Of a stretch of 64,000 nucleotides of DNA, positions 62,057 to 64,000 are shown piece by piece. Under the pieces are notes generated by a model. That model was not told the DNA's origin. It saw only the letters and a program-made list of their open reading frames with translations, and made no database searches. Position 1 is the stretch's first letter. Each line of letters opens with the position of its first letter. The DNA comes from Alectryocaccobium sp964389285 (lineage in GTDB: Bacteria > Bacillota > Clostridia > Lachnospirales > Lachnospiraceae). The DNA lies in NCBI GenBank assembly GCA_964389285.1, contig CAYMCZ010000011.1:12086-76085 (forward strand), written 5' to 3'. Both the position numbers and the translations under genes were made by a program.

Positions 62057-63301
62057 TTAGTAGATGGGATACTTTTTGATAAGAGAATCCACCGCTTCGA
62101 TAATAACACTTTTATTTGCGTCAAAATCAGTTATCGCTTTTACGATAAGCTCGCCTACAAGCTTGCAGTCAGCTTCTTTAAAACCTCTGGTCGTAACCGC
62201 AGGCGTGCCTATACGCAGACCGCTGGTTTCCTGCGGTTTGCGGGTATCATTCGGTACCATGTTTTTATTGGCCGTTATCCTGACGGAATCAAGTCTTTTT
62301 TCCAGCTCTTTACCCGTAAGATCCGTACTCATAAGATTAAGAAGCATAAGATGATTGTCGGTTCCGCCCGTAACAAGGTTTATGCCTCCGTCAAGAAGCG
62401 CCTTAGAAAGAGCCTGTGCGTTTTTTACTATCTGCTTAGCATAATCCTGGAATTCCGGTTTAAGAGCTTCTTTAAGCGCAACCGCTTTCGCAGCGATAAC
62501 ATGCATAAGCGGCCCTCCCTGAGCTCCCGGGAAAATGGCACTGTTGATCTTTTTAGCTATATCAGCGTCATTTGTCAAAATCATGGCTCCTCTCGGTCCT
62601 CTGAGAGTTTTATGAGTAGTTGTAGAAACCACGTCCGCGTATCCTATCGGGCTCGGATGCGCTCCTCCGGCCACAAGTCCGGCTATATGCGCCATATCCA
62701 CGAAAAGATATGCTCCCACCTCGTGCGCTATATCCGCAAACGCCTTGAAATCGATTGAACGGGGATATGCCGAAGCACCGGCAACAATCATCTTAGGGCT
62801 GCACTGCTTTGCGATTTCTCTTACTTCATCATAGTCAATACACTCTGTCTGAGCATTTACGCTGTAAGGGACAATATTGTAAAGTTTTCCGGAGAAGTTT
62901 ACCGGACTTCCGTGCGTAAGATGTCCTCCGGTGTTAAGATCCATACCCATTACCGTGTCGCCGGGTTTGCAAAGCGCCTGATAAACGGCATAATTGGCCT
63001 GTGAACCGCTGTGAGCCTGAACATTTGCGTACGTAGCCCCAAAAAGAAGCTTCGCTCTTTCTATACAAATATTCTCGGCAATATCCACAAACTCACATCC
63101 GCCATAATATCTTTTTCCCGGATAACCTTCCGCATACTTATTTGTAAGCACGGAACCAACGACTGAAATCACCTGCTCCGAAACTATATTTTCAGATGCA
63201 ATAAGCTCAATGTTGTTTCTCTGGCGCTGAAGCTCAAGCTCCAATACCCTTGAAATCGCCGGATCATATTCTCTGATAAATTTACTTACGTCTGAAACCA
63301 T
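62057..63301 (-). CDS. glyA: Serine hydroxymethyltransferase
   Basis: GlyA interconverts serine and glycine with tetrahydrofolate. The 414-residue PLP enzyme has NIELIASENIVSEQVI and the PLP lysine in VSTTTHKTLRGPRG. Length is typical. AGGAGG precedes the ATG. It is transcribed alone. Confidence 0.97.
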   Translation of the reverse strand: MVSDVSKFIREYDPAISRVLELELQRQRNNIELIASENIVSEQVISVVGSVLTNKYAEGYPGKRYYGGCEFVDIAENICIERAKLLFGATYANVQAHSGSQANYAVYQALCKPGDTVMGMDLNTGGHLTHGSPVNFSGKLYNIVPYSVNAQTECIDYDEVREIAKQCSPKMIVAGASAYPRSIDFKAFADIAHEVGAYLFVDMAHIAGLVAGGAHPSPIGYADVVSTTTHKTLRGPRGAMILTNDADIAKKINSAIFPGAQGGPLMHVIAAKAVALKEALKPEFQDYAKQIVKNAQALSKALLDGGINLVTGGTDNHLMLLNLMSTDLTGKELEKRLDSVRITANKNMVPNDTRKPQETSGLRIGTPAVTTRGFKEADCKLVGELIVKAITDFDANKSVIIEAVDSLIKKYPIY

Positions 63302-63446
63302 ACTGTCCTCCTGAAAAATATATAGTAAAAAAAGGTCTTGTAAAAAGTAAACTGTTTTATAAATATATCATTAAAGAATATTTGCGTCAATCAGAATCAA
63401 CGCTATCCCGATTATAAATTAAAAACAGATTTATTTAACAAAAATA

Positions 63447-63475
63447 TTGACAGAGCCGACAGTACGTGCTAATAT
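63447..63475 (+). promoter_or_regulatory. Promoter of tRNA-Leu
   Basis: TTGACA (63447-63452) and TAATAT (63470-63475) are 17 bases apart, placing the start of transcription about 20 bases before the tRNA. Confidence 0.75.
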
Positions 63476-63501
63476 AACAAAGCTGTATATAAGACAGTCA
63501 T

Positions 63502-63586
63502 GCGGAGGTGTCGGAACTGGCAGACGAGCAAGACTAAGGATCTTGTGCATACTATTTGCGTGTGGGTTCAAGTCCCATCCTCCGCA
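63502..63586 (+). tRNA. tRNA-Leu, anticodon AAG
   Basis: The 85-base sequence folds as a class II tRNA. The acceptor stem is GCGGAGG/CCTCCGC, the D arm has AACTGGCAGACGAG, and the anticodon stem CAAGA/TCTTG encloses the loop CTAAGGA with anticodon AAG. A long variable arm and GGTTCAAGT T loop complete it. The discriminator A is followed by TTAA, so CCA is not encoded. Anticodon AAG (read as IAG after A-to-I editing) is not common in bacteria. Confidence 0.9.
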
Positions 63587-63597
63587 TTAAACCGTTA

Positions 63598-63640
63598 TAA
63601 ACCGAGCCCATTTTCTGTTGAAGATGAGTTCGGTTTTTTT
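63598..63640 (+). terminator. Terminator after tRNA-Leu
   Basis: AAACCGA near 63598 pairs with TCGGTTT, followed by more T residues to 63640. It lies between the tRNA and the next gene. Confidence 0.7.
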
Positions 63641-63668
63641 TATAGCATTGAAGTGTTGGAGGTTACAG

Positions 63669-63932
63669 ATGAAACCAACATCCAATAAAATAATCAAAAT
63701 ACTTCTCTGCATCCTGTTCGTACTGCTCTGGTCTGTATTGTGCTTTTTTGTTTGGATAAGGTCGGTATTTTATGGCAACTGGTTCTGGTCTGAGAAAGAG
63801 TTAATAGCAAATGACCCCGTTAACGGGCGAATTGCTGTCTTTTTGGCTAATTATATGACTGTAATATGGATTATAGTTCCTGTTGTAATTGCGGTTATCA
63901 TATATCTCGTAAAACGCAAAAAAAAGAAATAA
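63669..63932 (+). CDS. Small two-helix membrane protein
   Basis: The 87-residue protein starts at ATG 63669, six bases after GGAGG, and shows two transmembrane segments (about 8-30 and 56-80) and a C-terminal KRKKKK tail. An earlier start at 63618 would read through the tRNA terminator. Its family is unknown. Confidence 0.7.
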   Translation: MKPTSNKIIKILLCILFVLLWSVLCFFVWIRSVFYGNWFWSEKELIANDPVNGRIAVFLANYMTVIWIIVPVVIAVIIYLVKRKKKK

Positions 63933-63936
63933 AGAA

Positions 63937-63962
63937 GGGGCTGTTGCAATATGGTGTGCAAC
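63937..63962. repeat. Incomplete hairpin repeat at the right edge
   Basis: GGGGCTGTTGCA (63937-63948) and TGCAAC (63957-63962) form the beginning of a stem like those after glyA and plsX. Instead of completing with AGCCCC, the sequence continues CCGTCAAGTGGACAGTG. It may have been interrupted by another element. Confidence 0.5.
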
Positions 63963-64000
63963 CCGTCAAGTGGACAGTGAATAATTAAAAAGTTTGGTGC

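Overview
The window reads as chromosomal DNA of a low-to-moderate GC, anaerobic Firmicute of class Clostridia. Strong GGAGG ribosome-binding sites, the clostridial order remA-gmk-rpoZ-rimO-pgsA, rnc-smc-ftsY, RqcH, a YtfJ/GerW-type sporulation protein and a double-cubane-cluster reductase support this. The exact family cannot be fixed from the sequence alone. Most genes lie on the minus strand.

Region 1 (about 1.9-24.2 kb) is a selenium-dependent molybdenum hydroxylase island. It holds a fused [2Fe-2S]/molybdopterin hydroxylase of the XdhD type, accessory proteins YqeC, YqeB and XdhC, the selenium proteins SelD and YedF, and two small Se/S-carrier-like DUF3343 proteins. It also holds the molybdate transporter ModABC and the cofactor genes moaA, moaC, a MoeA-like gene and a MogA-MoaE-like fusion. 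A second operon carries a double-cubane-cluster reductase, a DUF3343 protein, its ATPase activator and a cysteine-desulfurase-like enzyme. MocA, an SLC13-type permease and a cytidylate-kinase-like gene sit at the border with housekeeping DNA. Local regulators are an unfamiliar HTH protein, a Crp/Fnr protein with a matching palindrome at a class-I-like position, and a LysR protein with a palindromic divergent region. The likely logic is molybdate uptake, cofactor synthesis and cytidylylation, selenium activation, and insertion of a labile selenium into the hydroxylase.

Region 2 (24-54 kb) is housekeeping: ftsY, smc, rnc, plsX, pgsA, rimO, rpoZ, gmk, remA, yicC, rqcH, a CtpE-like P-type ATPase, GtrA and GT2 envelope genes, holA, rpsT, asnA, rpmB, ytfJ, a RodA/FtsW-PBP pair, a U32 protein, zapA, ruvBA and yprB.

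Region 3 (55-60 kb) is a surface module: a thioester/VaFE adhesin overlapping a lipoprotein gene, preceded by a sigma-region-4-like regulator. Both the adhesin promoter and the regulator promoter carry 10-bp phased tandem repeats next to a candidate -35 box. Region 4 (60-64 kb) has gap, a methyltransferase, glyA, a tRNA-Leu(AAG) and a small membrane protein. A family of hairpins with the sequence GGxCTGTCGCA recurs at gene ends, including one 169-bp composite element.
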